Shown here piece after piece: positions 17,422-26,458 of a DNA stretch of 64,000 nt. The position numbers were made by a program, and so were the translations under genes. The DNA lies in contig CAUJDW010000149.1 of the NCBI GenBank assembly GCA_963169455.1, positions 26,882 to 90,881 of the forward strand, read 5' to 3'. Each line of letters starts with the position of its first letter. Positions within the stretch are counted from its first letter, which is position 1. Origin of the DNA: Bacteroidota bacterium (GTDB lineage Bacteria; Bacteroidota; Bacteroidia; Chitinophagales; Saprospiraceae). The notes below the pieces were generated by a model, which saw only the letters and a program-made list of their open reading frames with translations, was not told where the DNA came from and did not search any database.

Positions 17422-18644
17422 TTTACCTGGCCTTTTATTTCCCCATCGCTAAAGCGCGCAGTAAAAGTGTCTCCGGTTTTGAGTTCTGTGGAGGAAGCAA
17501 CGGTTTTTCCTTCTTTGAGCAAGATACTGAAGCCTCTCTTAAGCGTTGCTTCCGGGCTGGTAATGGCAATGAGTTGCTCCAGTTGATCGAGGCGTTGCTG
17601 TTCCGTTTTAGCCCGCACCCGGCACCATTGCGGTACGGCTTCGGACAATTTATCCAGTTTAAGTTGTTGTTGTTGCAGGCGCTGACGGGGCAAAAACCGC
17701 AGGGCTTGTTCCATGCGTTCCAGCAAAACGGCTTGCTGGCGGAAACGGTGGGCAGCCAGGAGGCTGAGTTGTTGCCCCAGTTGCAAAAGGCCGCCCTCGA
17801 ACTGCATGTTCCGGCCGACGATAAAATCCGCGACGGCTGTCGGCGTTTTCAGTGCCGTATGCACCACCTTGTCGAGCAGCACCTCGTCCACTTCGTGGCC
17901 GATGCCGCTGAGGACCGGCAGCGGCATTTCCGCCACCGTTTTACAGATTTCGTAATCGTCGAAGGCGGCCAGGTCGAGCCGGGCGCCGCCACCGCGGATA
18001 ATGGCTACGCAATCGAAGCGCCACCGCTGCCTGGCGATTTTGCTGAGCTGGTGGCTCACCTCTGCAGATACCTGTTCACCCTGCACGGCGGCAGGGTAGA
18101 GGAGGCAATCGAACTGATAGCCATAGGGGTTTTCCCGCAGGTGCTGGAGGAAGTCCTGCAGCCCGGCGGCCCGTTCGGAAGTGATGACGGCAATGCGCTG
18201 CAGGGCCAGGGGCAGGTGCTGCTGCCTGTTTTTGCCGATCAGTTGTTCGGCTTCCAGGCGTTCGAGTATCTTTCGGCGCCGCAGTTCCAGTTGCCCCAGG
18301 GTGTAGGCGGGGTCGATGTCCTGGACGACGAGCTTCAACCCATAGCGTTCGTGGAAATCCACGCTGGCGAGGAGCAGAACTTCGGTTCCTTCCTGCAGCA
18401 GTGAATAGAGGGTGCTTCCGATTTTGCGATGCAGCTGGCGCGCCTGCCGCTGCCATAAAACGGCTTCGGCCCGCGCCACGACTTCGTCGCTGTCGCCGCT
18501 TTTCTGGACGAGGCTCAGGTAATAATGGCCTTTGGATTCCGCCAGTTGGGCGATCTCGCAGCTTATCCACAGGGGGTCCGGCAGGTTGAGCGCCAGCACC
18601 CTGCGGATGTATTCGTTCAGCTCGAAGAGGGTGTGTTTTTCCAC
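17418..18644 (-). CDS. xseA: Exodeoxyribonuclease VII large subunit
   Basis: 408 aa catalytic subunit of exonuclease VII. The N-terminal OB-fold (about 1-105) begins with TLFELNEYIRRVLALNL and LWISCEIAQLAESKGHYYLSL. The catalytic region has RIAVITSERAAGLQDFLQHL, AIIRGGGARLDLAAFDDYEI and the strongly conserved LPVLSGIGHEVDEVLLDKVVH. A coiled-coil arm and a C-terminal cap (RGFSILLKEGKTVASSTELK) follow. Length is typical for Bacteroidota. It lies 117 bases downstream of ftsH, across the 39-bp tandem repeats. Confidence 0.96.
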   Translation of the reverse strand: MEKHTLFELNEYIRRVLALNLPDPLWISCEIAQLAESKGHYYLSLVQKSGDSDEVVARAEAVLWQRQARQLHRKIGSTLYSLLQEGTEVLLLASVDFHERYGLKLVVQDIDPAYTLGQLELRRRKILERLEAEQLIGKNRQQHLPLALQRIAVITSERAAGLQDFLQHLRENPYGYQFDCLLYPAAVQGEQVSAEVSHQLSKIARQRWRFDCVAIIRGGGARLDLAAFDDYEICKTVAEMPLPVLSGIGHEVDEVLLDKVVHTALKTPTAVADFIVGRNMQFEGGLLQLGQQLSLLAAHRFRQQAVLLERMEQALRFLPRQRLQQQQLKLDKLSEAVPQWCRVRAKTEQQRLDQLEQLIAITSPEATLKRGFSILLKEGKTVASSTELKTGDTFTARFSDGEIKGQVK

Positions 18645-18652
18645 AGGTAGAA

Positions 18653-18752
18653 GGTCGTAAGGTCATAAGGCTTGCCCGGCTCGCAGAGACGGGTCGTAAG
18701 GTCGTAAGGCTTGCCCGGCTCGCAGAGACGGGTCGTAAGGCCGTAAGGCCGG
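18653..18752. repeat. 39-bp tandem repeat, about 2.4 copies
   Basis: Unit 1 covers 18653-18691 and unit 2 covers 18692-18730, differing at one base; a partial third unit starts at 18731. Each has a small internal hairpin (CCCGGCTC-GCA-GAGACGGG). The repeat fills most of the gap between ftsH and xseA. A related single copy lies at 12262-12289. Confidence 0.85.
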
Positions 18753-18761
18753 TGTGCTGGC

Positions 18762-20720
18762 TTACTGGCTTACAGGAACCTCCTCTTCCTCTTTAGGGCG
18801 TTCTCCGAAGATGGTCTCCAGGTCTTTTTGGAAGACGACTTCCTTTTGCAATAGCAGGTGGGCCAGGGCTTCCAGCTCGGTGCGGTGGTCCTGAAGTAAT
18901 TTTTTGGTGCGCTGGTAAGCGTTTTCCACCAGTTTGCGCACCTCCTCGTCGATTTTTTCGGCGGTTGCTTCGCTGTAGGGCCGGTGGAGGGATTGCTCGT
19001 ACTGGCCGGTGCTGTCGTAGAAACTGATGTTGCCCAGTTCCTCATTCAGGCCGTAATAGGCAACCATCATATAGGCTTGTTTGGTGACCTTTTCGAGGTC
19101 GTCGAGCGCGCCGGAGGACACCTGGCCGAAGACGACGTCTTCGGCAGCGCGGCCGCCCAGGGCGGCGCAGAGGCGGTCGAGGAACTGGTTTTTGTTGTAG
19201 ATGACGTTTTCCTGGGGCAGGTACCAGGCGGCGCCAAGCGAGCGGCCGCGGGGCACGATGGACACTTTGAGCAGGGTGTCGGCGTTTTTCAGGTACCAGC
19301 TGGCAGTGGCGTGCCCGGCCTCGTGGTAGGCGATGACTTTTTTCTCGCCTTCCGAGATTATTTTGCTCTTTTTCTCCAGCCCGGCGATGATGCGGTCGGT
19401 GGCATCGTAGAAATCTTTCATTTCGATGGCGTTCTTGTCCTGGCGGGCGGCGATGAGCGCCGCTTCGTTGCAGACATTGGCGATGTCGGCGCCGGAGAAG
19501 CCCGGAGTCTGGGCGGAGAGGACTTCGAGGTCGATGTCGTTGCCCAGCTTAAGCCCTTTGGTGTGGACCAGGAAAATGGCTTTTCGCTCCTTGAGGGTGG
19601 GCAATTCCAGGTATATCTGCCTGTCGAAGCGGCCCGGGCGCAGGAGGGCGCGGTCGAGGATGTCGCCGCGGTTGGTGGCGGCCAGGACGATGACGCCGGT
19701 GTTGGTGCCGAAGCCGTCCATTTCCGTGAGGATCTGGTTCAGGGTATTTTCCCTTTCGTCGTTGGATTGCAGGGAAACGGCCTTGCCACGGGAGCGGCCG
19801 ATGGCGTCGATCTCGTCGATGAAAATGATGCTGGGCGAATTTTGTTTGGCTTTCTGAAACAGGTCCCGTACCCGGGAAGCACCGACGCCGACGAACATCT
19901 CCACGAATTCCGAGCCGGAGATGGAGTAAAAGGGCACGCTGGCTTCGCCGGCCACTGCCCGCGCCAGCAGGGTTTTGCCGGTGCCGGGAGGGCCTACGAG
20001 CAATACGCCTTTGGGTATCTTGGCCCCAAGGCGGGTATAGCGGCTGGGGTTCTTCAGGAAATCCACCACTTCTTTGACTTCGACTTTGACTTCCTCCAGG
20101 CCGGCTACGTCGTCGAAGGTGACGTTGCTCTGCCCTTTTTCAAAGAGCTTGGCCCTGGATTTGCCGAAGTCGAAAATATTGCCGCCGGCGCCCCCGCCGA
20201 CGCCGCCGCCGCCCATCCGGCGCAGGATGAACATCCAGATGGCGATGATGATCACCAGAGGGAGCACCCAGGCCAGGATGCTGCCCGTCCAGTTGGTGCG
20301 GTTGACGTATTCGACCTCTATCCGGTTTTCCGGGGAAATGTCCTGCTGGGCTTCATCCAGCTCTTTTTCAAAGCTTTCTATTGAACCGATGTTGAACTTA
20401 TAGTGCGGGCCAGCCTCGCTGGGTTTGATGCTGGCGTAAGGGCCCTGCCCGAGCTTTTCCTTTTTGATATAGATTTCGGCCACTTCCTTGTTGACAACGG
20501 TTATTTTGTCCACGTCCTGGCTGACGAGCATCTCTCTTTTGAAGGAACTCCAGGATATTTCCCTGGCGTTGTTGCTGTTGAAGTAGAAAAAGATCTGCCC
20601 TACCATAATAGCGGCCACGACCCATAGCAGCCAGGATGGAAAACCCCCGCCCGGCCTACGGCCGCCGCTTGAGCTCTGTTGCTGGTCGCTGTCTTCGTTG
20701 TTTTGCCTGAATTCTGCCAT
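18762..20720 (-). CDS. ftsH: ATP-dependent zinc metalloprotease FtsH
   Basis: 652-aa membrane-bound AAA+ protease that degrades misfolded membrane and short-lived cytoplasmic proteins. Two transmembrane helices (about 30-48 and 147-166) flank a periplasmic domain. The AAA module has Walker A GPPGTGKT (residues 243-250), Walker [12 protein letters not shown] and the second region of homology ([20 protein letters not shown]). The zinc site is HEAGH at 466-470. A glycine-rich linker ([12 protein letters not shown]) follows the second helix. The C-terminal tail is acidic. Length and order are complete. Confidence 0.98.
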   Translation of the reverse strand: MAEFRQNNEDSDQQQSSSGGRRPGGGFPSWLLWVVAAIMVGQIFFYFNSNNAREISWSSFKREMLVSQDVDKITVVNKEVAEIYIKKEKLGQGPYASIKPSEAGPHYKFNIGSIESFEKELDEAQQDISPENRIEVEYVNRTNWTGSILAWVLPLVIIIAIWMFILRRMGGGGVGGGAGGNIFDFGKSRAKLFEKGQSNVTFDDVAGLEEVKVEVKEVVDFLKNPSRYTRLGAKIPKGVLLVGPPGTGKTLLARAVAGEASVPFYSISGSEFVEMFVGVGASRVRDLFQKAKQNSPSIIFIDEIDAIGRSRGKAVSLQSNDERENTLNQILTEMDGFGTNTGVIVLAATNRGDILDRALLRPGRFDRQIYLELPTLKERKAIFLVHTKGLKLGNDIDLEVLSAQTPGFSGADIANVCNEAALIAARQDKNAIEMKDFYDATDRIIAGLEKKSKIISEGEKKVIAYHEAGHATASWYLKNADTLLKVSIVPRGRSLGAAWYLPQENVIYNKNQFLDRLCAALGGRAAEDVVFGQVSSGALDDLEKVTKQAYMMVAYYGLNEELGNISFYDSTGQYEQSLHRPYSEATAEKIDEEVRKLVENAYQRTKKLLQDHRTELEALAHLLLQKEVVFQKDLETIFGERPKEEEEVPVSQ

Positions 20721-20782
20721 GCTGTTCTTTCTGCTTATACAAAATGTAAACCCGGCGCCAGTGGGCTAAGTTCAGCCGGAAT

Positions 20783-21139
20783 TCAAACCAGCCCTTCATC
20801 CATCTCGTCACAAACCAGGGGGTAAATGGCCCGGAACAGGCAGGCGGTTTCCCGGACCCGTGCTCTGGCTTCCTCCCGCCTTTTGTAATCTTTATACATG
20901 CCGATACCCCCGCCTCCGCTAAGCCTGCTCCAGATGGAGGGGCTGCTTTCGGATTCGATGGCGGGAATGCGGAAGGCCAGCTCTTTGATCTTCCTGCTGC
21001 GGAAATTATCGAGCAGCCAGGCCCGCAGGCTTTCCGAAAAGCTTTGAAAGCTCGCCAGCGCGGTTTCAAAATCGTCGCTGTGCTGCACGTCCTCGGCCAG
21101 TTTCTGGATGGTTTGAAAATCCTGGTGAATACTTGGCAT
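20783..21139 (-). CDS. Small protein of unknown function
   Basis: 118 aa, no signal peptide or transmembrane helix. The sequence is largely helical (FQTIQKLAEDVQHSDDFETA…FQSFSESLRAWLLDNFRSRK) with a glycine-rich loop in the middle (LSGGGGIGMYKDYKRR). I recognise no family. It lies 62 bases upstream of ftsH in the same direction, so the two may share a transcript. A 9-bp perfect hairpin lies 38 bases before its start. Confidence 0.6.
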   Translation of the reverse strand: MPSIHQDFQTIQKLAEDVQHSDDFETALASFQSFSESLRAWLLDNFRSRKIKELAFRIPAIESESSPSIWSRLSGGGGIGMYKDYKRREEARARVRETACLFRAIYPLVCDEMDEGLV

Positions 21140-21176
21140 GCTTGCTTGTTTCGTAGGGCTGCTGGAGCCTGTAATG

Positions 21177-21199
21177 CCAGATGCGCCAAACGCATCTGG
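21177..21199. other. Perfect 9-bp hairpin upstream of the 118-aa gene
   Basis: CCAGATGCG (21177-21185) pairs exactly with 21191-21199 across a 5-base loop. It lies between the alpha/beta hydrolase stop and the start of the 118-aa gene. It has no T-run on the transcribed strand, so it is not a standard terminator; it could be an operator or an RNA processing element. Confidence 0.5.
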
Positions 21200-21226
21200 A
21201 TGCTTTCGATCAAGATAAGCTTTTTT

Positions 21227-22132
21227 TTAATTTTCAGGAAATTCCCTTTCTTTAAGCCAGTTCAGCAGGGCATCCCGCGCAGGGCCCTTCCGGAATACCC
21301 AGGCGGCCACATCCAGGTGGGTGCTTCCAGGGAGCGGCAGGAAGCTCGTTTTCGCCCGGTTGTGCGCTTTCATTTTTTCGGCAAAACAAGCTACGTTCTT
21401 GAAAGGCGCCATGCCGTCCTGTTCGCCATGTATGATCAGGGTGGGAATCGCGGTTTGGGCCGTGATATAATTGATAGGGCTGGCTTCCCGGAAGCTGCTT
21501 TCACTGCGCCGCCCGGCGAAGCCGCGGAGTATTGCCGAATCGGGCATTTGTTCCAGGTTCAGGGGGGCGCCCAGGGCAAAGAGGCCCCGCAGCCAGCTAT
21601 CCGGAATGCCGGCCGGGGGTTGCAGCGCCGCCAGCGCCGCCAGGTTGCCCCCTGCCGACATACCGCCGATGACGGCCGGGCAGTGGGCCAGCCCATGGCT
21701 CTGAACCAGCCTGTATGCCGTTTCCAGCAGCTGGCCCAGGTCCTGCCGTACGTGCCGGTATCCATAGCGGGGCGCCCGCCGGCAGGAGGGGAGGATCACG
21801 GCGTAACCCAGGCTGCCCAGCAGCCGCGCATGGGCCCGGAATTGGCCGGGCCTGCCAAAACGCCAGCCGCCTCCGTGGAAGTATATGACTATTAAACGGG
21901 CCTTCGAAAGCCCGCCCGCGGGAGGGTGGAACAAAAAATACTGCCGGCTGTGATTGCCGTATGGGATGCGCTGGCCGTTAACGCTCCCGGGCAGGGATAA
22001 CATCTTCCACCAGAACGAAGGCAGGCGCCACAACTCGTGCAGGAGGCTTCCGGCAGGGAAAAGCCGCAACCCCAGCAGATAAATGACAAATAAGGCTATT
22101 GGAAGAACTAACAGATATTGCCCGGCTTCCAT
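21227..22132 (-). CDS. Alpha/beta hydrolase, HSL-type esterase/lipase
   Basis: 301 aa from the ATG at 22132; the frame is open farther upstream but would run across the divergent CHAT gene. An N-terminal hydrophobic helix (about 5-22) acts as a membrane anchor or signal. The oxyanion motif HGGGW begins at His86, the nucleophile elbow GMSAGG has Ser159, and Asp239 (EQDGMAPF) and His272 (STHLD) complete the triad. This is the hormone-sensitive-lipase subfamily, which hydrolyses short-chain carboxylic esters. It diverges from the TPR-CHAT gene with 51 bases between starts. Confidence 0.88.
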   Translation of the reverse strand: MEAGQYLLVLPIALFVIYLLGLRLFPAGSLLHELWRLPSFWWKMLSLPGSVNGQRIPYGNHSRQYFLFHPPAGGLSKARLIVIYFHGGGWRFGRPGQFRAHARLLGSLGYAVILPSCRRAPRYGYRHVRQDLGQLLETAYRLVQSHGLAHCPAVIGGMSAGGNLAALAALQPPAGIPDSWLRGLFALGAPLNLEQMPDSAILRGFAGRRSESSFREASPINYITAQTAIPTLIIHGEQDGMAPFKNVACFAEKMKAHNRAKTSFLPLPGSTHLDVAAWVFRKGPARDALLNWLKEREFPEN

Positions 22133-22183
22133 GCGGAAATAATTTGTTACTTTCACTTTTTGTTGGTTTGCAATTTCTTCTTT

Positions 22184-25156
22184 ATGAGCCTGCATTACTT
22201 CCTTTTTCCAGTTTTTTTTTTCGCCCTGTTGCCGCTCTGGGCTCATGGCGACAGCCTGGAGGCCTATGTGGCCCTGCAGCAGGGCGATCACTGCATCGAG
22301 TCGGAAGATTTCGGGGCTGCTGAAGCATACTACAGGCAGGCTCTGCCTTTTTTTCTCAGCAAAGGCAGCCACTATGAGCAGGCCTATATTTATTTGTGGT
22401 TGAGTGAGGCTTCCTATTATCTCTACGGCCATAAGCGGGCGATGAAAGAAGCGAAGGCCAGCCTCCGTATTGCGGAAAAATATCTCTATACCGACACGCT
22501 GTCCTTTTATTCAACCATACTGCAGAACATAGGCCTTTTTTATTCCCGGGCAGGGGACTATGATGCCCAGATGTTTTATTACAAGAATTCCCTGAAGGCC
22601 GCCCTAAGCTGCCGGGGATTTTACAGCCGGCAGGCCTCCGATGCGTACTTCAGTGTGGGGGCGGCCTATGGCCGGCGGGGCCGCTGGGGCCAGTTTATTG
22701 CGTACTCGGATACTGCTCTCCAGATCGCAGAGGCCATAGGCTATCAGGGTGGAATCGCCTCAGCATTGCTGAACCTTTCCTATGGCTTTGCCGAAAAGGA
22801 AGACTACGATAAGGCCATCCGTTACCAGCAGCGGGCGCTGGCGCTGACCGGCTCGCAATCGGAGCGCGCCCGGGGGCTGAACAATCTCGGGAGCCTGTAT
22901 ATCGATACCGGAGAGTACGCCAAAGCTTTGGAAAAGCTGAGCGAAGCGCTGGTTATGCGGCAAAAGCAAAAAGATTCGAATTACTTCTCGACACTGCTCA
23001 ATATGGCCAGGGCGCATTCCGAATCCGGGGAAACGGAAAAGGCGGCTCTTTATCTCGACGAGGTGATCGCAAGCTTGTCAAAGGGGCATGAAAGCGAATC
23101 CGTTATGTTGCAGATTGCCCTCAACTACAAAGCCCGCCTCCTGGCCAGGACGGGCCGCGCTGCGCAGGCCGAACCTCTGGCCAGGCAGGCTTTGGAGTTG
23201 AAATGCGGGCGGCCAGACGTCAACGCCAGTAGCTGTATGGTAAAGGGGGAAGTTCATCTTGCCCTCCGGCAGTATGAAGCAGCCCTGGATGCCGTCCAGG
23301 AGGCCTGGCTATACCAGGCTCCCGATTTTGAGCCGGCGGGCATTTTTGCCAGCCCGCCCTGGCAGAACCTGGAGAGCGTTTCCCTGGGCAGGGCCATGCT
23401 GCGGCTGAAAGGCGATATCCTTCGGGAGTGGGGCCTGGCCGAGGGGAAAAAAAGCTTGCTGGACGCTTCCCTGGAAACCTTCCGCCGGGGTGATTCCCTG
23501 ATCACATGGTCCCGCTATTCCTACCAGAACCGGGCTTCCCGCGACTTGCTGGCGGCCAATGCCAATGAACTGTATGCCGGAGCCCTGCACACGCTTTTCC
23601 ATTTATACGAACAAACTGCCGATACGGCCTATTTTAACCTGGCCCTGGCTTACGTGGAGCAGAATAAAGCCCTATCCGTTCTGGAAAACCTGAACGAACT
23701 GTACGCCCGTTCCTTCCTGGGCATACCCGATGCCGTCGTTAAGGCAGAGCAGTCGCTTGTGGAAGACATCGATTTTTACACCAGGCAGCTGAAGCTTTCC
23801 CGGGGCGAGGCTGACGAGGAGATGCTTGGCCGCTGGGAAGAATCGCTTTTCCGAAAGCGGCGGGCGCAGGACAGCCTGCTGAAGGAAATCCGGTTGCGCC
23901 ATCCCCGTTATTACAACATGCGGCATGGGCGCCAGGAGGTATCGCCTGGCCGGCTGCGGAGCGAGTTGCTGGCTGAAGGAGAAACCCTGGTGGAATATTT
24001 CCTCGACGGAGACTCCGTTTTCGTTTTGCTGCTATCGGCCGGGCAGCAGCACTTTTACCGCCTGCCCGCCCCCGATTTGGCGGAGCAGGTGGCCCTGCTG
24101 AGGGAAGCGGCCATTCAGCGCTCAGATACTTTTTATGCCCTGAGCCACAGCCTGTACCGCACCCTGGTGTTGCCTCTGGTGGATGATATTTCCGGCGGCA
24201 GGCTGGCCATCGTTCCGGATGGCGTGCTGGCTTACCTGCCTTTCGAGCTATTGCTCAGTGAGCCTCCTCCGCCACCGGATCAGGTGCGCCACGCGAGCAT
24301 GCCCTATCTGCTGCGGGCATACTCCATCCGGTATCTCTTTTCGGCCGGTTCGGCCCTGCAATACCGGCTGCTTCAGGGCGAGCAGCGGGCCGGGCGGCGG
24401 GGCATTCTGGCTTTGGCCCCTATCTTTGGGCCGGATGGGGCGGGGAGTGGGCATTTTACAAGCCTGCCCGGGGCGCAGGCCGAACTGGACAGCCTGGAAA
24501 CAGGGTTCAGCGGCTGGTTCTTCCGTGGAAAACGCGCTACGGAAAGCAATTTCAAACGGTACTCCCAATATGCCGATGTTTACCACATCGCGACCCATGC
24601 CGATGTCAACGACCTTCTGCCCGGCGCTTCGCGCCTGCTGCTGCAGCCCGGAAGCGGCGAGGACGGGGAGCTTTTCGCCTATGAATTGTACAAGCTGCGC
24701 CTTCCGGCCGGCCTGGCGGTGCTCAGCGCCTGCAATACCGGCATTGGAAAGATCAAGAAAGGGGAGGGGAGCGCGAGCCTGGCTCATGCTTTTGCCTATG
24801 CAGGCTGCCCCAACCTGGTCATGTCGCTCTGGCCGGTGCGGGACCGCGCCACCCCGCTGCTGATCAAACAATATTACGACAGGCTGGCGGAAGGCATGGA
24901 CAAGGCGGAGGCCCTTCGCGCCGCCAAGCTGTATTGCCTGGAACACGATGAATTGTTCGCCCATCCTTATTTCTGGGGAGGTTTCTTATACGCCGGGAGC
25001 CGGGAGCCGCAGCCGCTGAAGCGCCGATGGAGCCCGGGAGCAGGGGCGGTTGCTGCGGCATCCGCATTCGCGCTGTTGGTATTGGCCCTTATAGTTTTTT
25101 TAAGACGGAGCGGGCCTGTATGGCGTAGCGGTCCTGGCCGGATTTCAGTTCGCTGA
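22184..25156 (+). CDS. Exported TPR-CHAT protein (caspase-like protease) with a C-terminal membrane anchor
   Basis: 990 aa from the ATG at 22184, which gives a signal peptide (MSLHYFLFPVFFFALLPLWA). Residues about 25-390 are TPR repeats (for example SALLNLSYGFAEKEDYDKAI, ARGLNNLGSLYIDTGEYAKA). A helical spacer leads to a CHAT domain (about 610-940) with the caspase-like dyad His805 in HIATHAD and Cys850 in LSACNTG, so it is probably active. A single transmembrane helix (about 955-975) and a short basic tail end the protein, placing TPR and CHAT outside the inner membrane. Its 3' end overlaps the convergent membrane TPR gene by 68 bases; that gene is coupled to an ECF sigma factor. Confidence 0.9.
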   Translation: MSLHYFLFPVFFFALLPLWAHGDSLEAYVALQQGDHCIESEDFGAAEAYYRQALPFFLSKGSHYEQAYIYLWLSEASYYLYGHKRAMKEAKASLRIAEKYLYTDTLSFYSTILQNIGLFYSRAGDYDAQMFYYKNSLKAALSCRGFYSRQASDAYFSVGAAYGRRGRWGQFIAYSDTALQIAEAIGYQGGIASALLNLSYGFAEKEDYDKAIRYQQRALALTGSQSERARGLNNLGSLYIDTGEYAKALEKLSEALVMRQKQKDSNYFSTLLNMARAHSESGETEKAALYLDEVIASLSKGHESESVMLQIALNYKARLLARTGRAAQAEPLARQALELKCGRPDVNASSCMVKGEVHLALRQYEAALDAVQEAWLYQAPDFEPAGIFASPPWQNLESVSLGRAMLRLKGDILREWGLAEGKKSLLDASLETFRRGDSLITWSRYSYQNRASRDLLAANANELYAGALHTLFHLYEQTADTAYFNLALAYVEQNKALSVLENLNELYARSFLGIPDAVVKAEQSLVEDIDFYTRQLKLSRGEADEEMLGRWEESLFRKRRAQDSLLKEIRLRHPRYYNMRHGRQEVSPGRLRSELLAEGETLVEYFLDGDSVFVLLLSAGQQHFYRLPAPDLAEQVALLREAAIQRSDTFYALSHSLYRTLVLPLVDDISGGRLAIVPDGVLAYLPFELLLSEPPPPPDQVRHASMPYLLRAYSIRYLFSAGSALQYRLLQGEQRAGRRGILALAPIFGPDGAGSGHFTSLPGAQAELDSLETGFSGWFFRGKRATESNFKRYSQYADVYHIATHADVNDLLPGASRLLLQPGSGEDGELFAYELYKLRLPAGLAVLSACNTGIGKIKKGEGSASLAHAFAYAGCPNLVMSLWPVRDRATPLLIKQYYDRLAEGMDKAEALRAAKLYCLEHDELFAHPYFWGGFLYAGSREPQPLKRRWSPGAGAVAAASAFALLVLALIVFLRRSGPVWRSGPGRISVR

Positions 25157-25829
25157 ACAGGCGTTTGGCCGTATCGATCTGGCCTCTTTTCAGATAGGCC
25201 AGCCCCAGGTACCAGGCTGCCGGCCTTTCGTATGCCGGAGAGCCGGGCCTTTGTTTTACCGCCGCCAGGTGGGGTATGGAGCCGCTCGCATCGCCTTTTC
25301 CGAGCAGCAGCAGGCCATAATAGAACCGCATTTCCTGATCGTTCGGGGCTTCTTCCAGCCAGGCGCGGGCCAGTGCTTCGGCCTCCTGGTATTGCCCTGT
25401 TTCGTAGGCCTGGGCCGCTGCCGCACGCAGGCCGCCGGATTGCCCTTCGGCTCTCCTCAGCCCGCTGTCCTCCAGCATAGCGCTGGGCAGGTACTCGAAG
25501 TGCCGGGCATATATTTTTTCGTAGGGCGGCTGTTGAAAATAGACAAAGTAGGCGGCAAGGATCAAAATGGCGGCGCCTGCCGCCAGGCCCAGCTTCTGCC
25601 GCAGGGAAAGCACCCGCCTGGCATTGCTGCGGACCGCAATCTGTTGTTCAAGCCTGCGGAAGGTTTCGTCAAGCGGCTTGCCGGCGGGATGGTACTGCAG
25701 GCCGGACAGCGCGCGGCGGGAAAATTCATTCCACTGGCCGGAATTGTCCGCCCATTCCTGTTTTTGGTGCTTGTTTTCCATTTCTTCCCGGGAAATGGAT
25801 TTTCCTTTGGGGTTGAAATCGTGGCTCAT
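25089..25829 (-). CDS. Single-pass membrane TPR protein, candidate anti-sigma factor
   Basis: 246 aa. The N-terminal 78 residues are charged and helical and should be cytoplasmic. One transmembrane helix covers about 79-98 (KLGLAAGAAILILAAYFVYF). The remaining ~145 residues, predicted periplasmic, carry TPR-like helices (QYQEAEALARAWLEEAPNDQ, AWYLGLAYLKRGQIDTAKRL). Its ATG overlaps the stop of the ECF sigma gene by four bases. Topology and coupling are those of Bacteroidota membrane anti-sigma factors, but I do not see a recognisable zinc anti-sigma motif or FecR domain, so this role is inferred. Its 3' end overlaps the 3' end of the TPR-CHAT gene. Confidence 0.75.
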   Translation of the reverse strand: MSHDFNPKGKSISREEMENKHQKQEWADNSGQWNEFSRRALSGLQYHPAGKPLDETFRRLEQQIAVRSNARRVLSLRQKLGLAAGAAILILAAYFVYFQQPPYEKIYARHFEYLPSAMLEDSGLRRAEGQSGGLRAAAAQAYETGQYQEAEALARAWLEEAPNDQEMRFYYGLLLLGKGDASGSIPHLAAVKQRPGSPAYERPAAWYLGLAYLKRGQIDTAKRLFSELKSGQDRYAIQARSVLKKL

Positions 25830-26395
25830 GCTAGTTTCCCGATTAGGTTTCTGAGGTTTCGCTTGCCGTTCTGAATGTGGCTTTTTACCTCATTCATTGA
25901 GAAGTCTGCCTGTTCCGAGATTTCCTGATAACTTTTGTGTTCCAGAAAAAAAAGGATGATGCATTCGCGTTGGCCTTCCGGCAGCCGGTCAATGGCGTCG
26001 CTCAGCATTTCCAGGCGGCGTTCTTCATTATTATGATCCTCATCCCGGGGAAATTCCATAAAAATTTCCTCCTTAATTTCTTCCAGGCTGCCGGCCTGTT
26101 GCCGGGTTTTTTGTTTGAGCACTTTCAGGCAATAGTTCCGGCTTACGAAATAAAGCCAGGGCTCGAATTTCTCGATGTGGTATTGGCCGATCTTCTCGGG
26201 CAGCGATTCGAAAATATCCATCAGGCTGTCTTCGGCATCCTGGGCGTTTTTCAGGTAACTCAGGCAAAGGCCATACACCTTGTGGTAGTGCCGGCGGAAC
26301 AGGGCTCCCAGAATAGCCGGCGAAGGCCTGCGTTTGTAGGCCTGCAGAAGTTCCTCATCAGCTTGTTGTTCAACTCGTCTTTTTTCCAGGATCAT
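25826..26395 (-). CDS. ECF-type RNA polymerase sigma factor
   Basis: 189 aa. Region 2 (about 28-95) includes the core-binding and -10 segments (HYHKVYGLCLSYLKNAQDAE, EKFEPWLYFVSRNYCLKVLK). Region 4 (about 137-187) has RLPEGQRECIILFFLEHKSY followed by the helix-turn-helix EISEQADFSMNEVKSHIQNG. A 40-residue acidic linker connects them. It is a group-IV (extracytoplasmic function) sigma factor for a small regulon. It is co-transcribed with, and translationally coupled to, the membrane TPR protein. A short palindrome (CCTAAAATTAGG, near 26420) lies upstream of its start. Confidence 0.93.
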   Translation of the reverse strand: MILEKRRVEQQADEELLQAYKRRPSPAILGALFRRHYHKVYGLCLSYLKNAQDAEDSLMDIFESLPEKIGQYHIEKFEPWLYFVSRNYCLKVLKQKTRQQAGSLEEIKEEIFMEFPRDEDHNNEERRLEMLSDAIDRLPEGQRECIILFFLEHKSYQEISEQADFSMNEVKSHIQNGKRNLRNLIGKLA

Positions 26396-26458
26396 GGAAA
26401 GGCATTTGGTGCGTGGCCCTAAAATTAGGACAAATTCGGAAAAAACCGGAATTCATTT

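Noticed and set aside
18984..20384. 466-codon open frame opposite ftsH
   Set aside because: Antisense shadow; ftsH is certain on the minus strand.
21203..21226. Poly-T tract as a plus-strand terminator
   Set aside because: No plus-strand gene ends there, and the nearest hairpin is separated from it.
22133..22432. Upstream extension of the alpha/beta hydrolase
   Set aside because: It would overlap the signal peptide and first repeats of the divergent TPR-CHAT gene; the ATG at 22132 gives a normal N-terminus.
22184..26395. A type III-E CRISPR (Craspase-like) locus
   Set aside because: A TPR-CHAT protein and an ECF sigma factor are present, but there is no repeat array, no Cas7-11/gRAMP gene and no Cas1/Cas2, and this CHAT protein carries an export signal.
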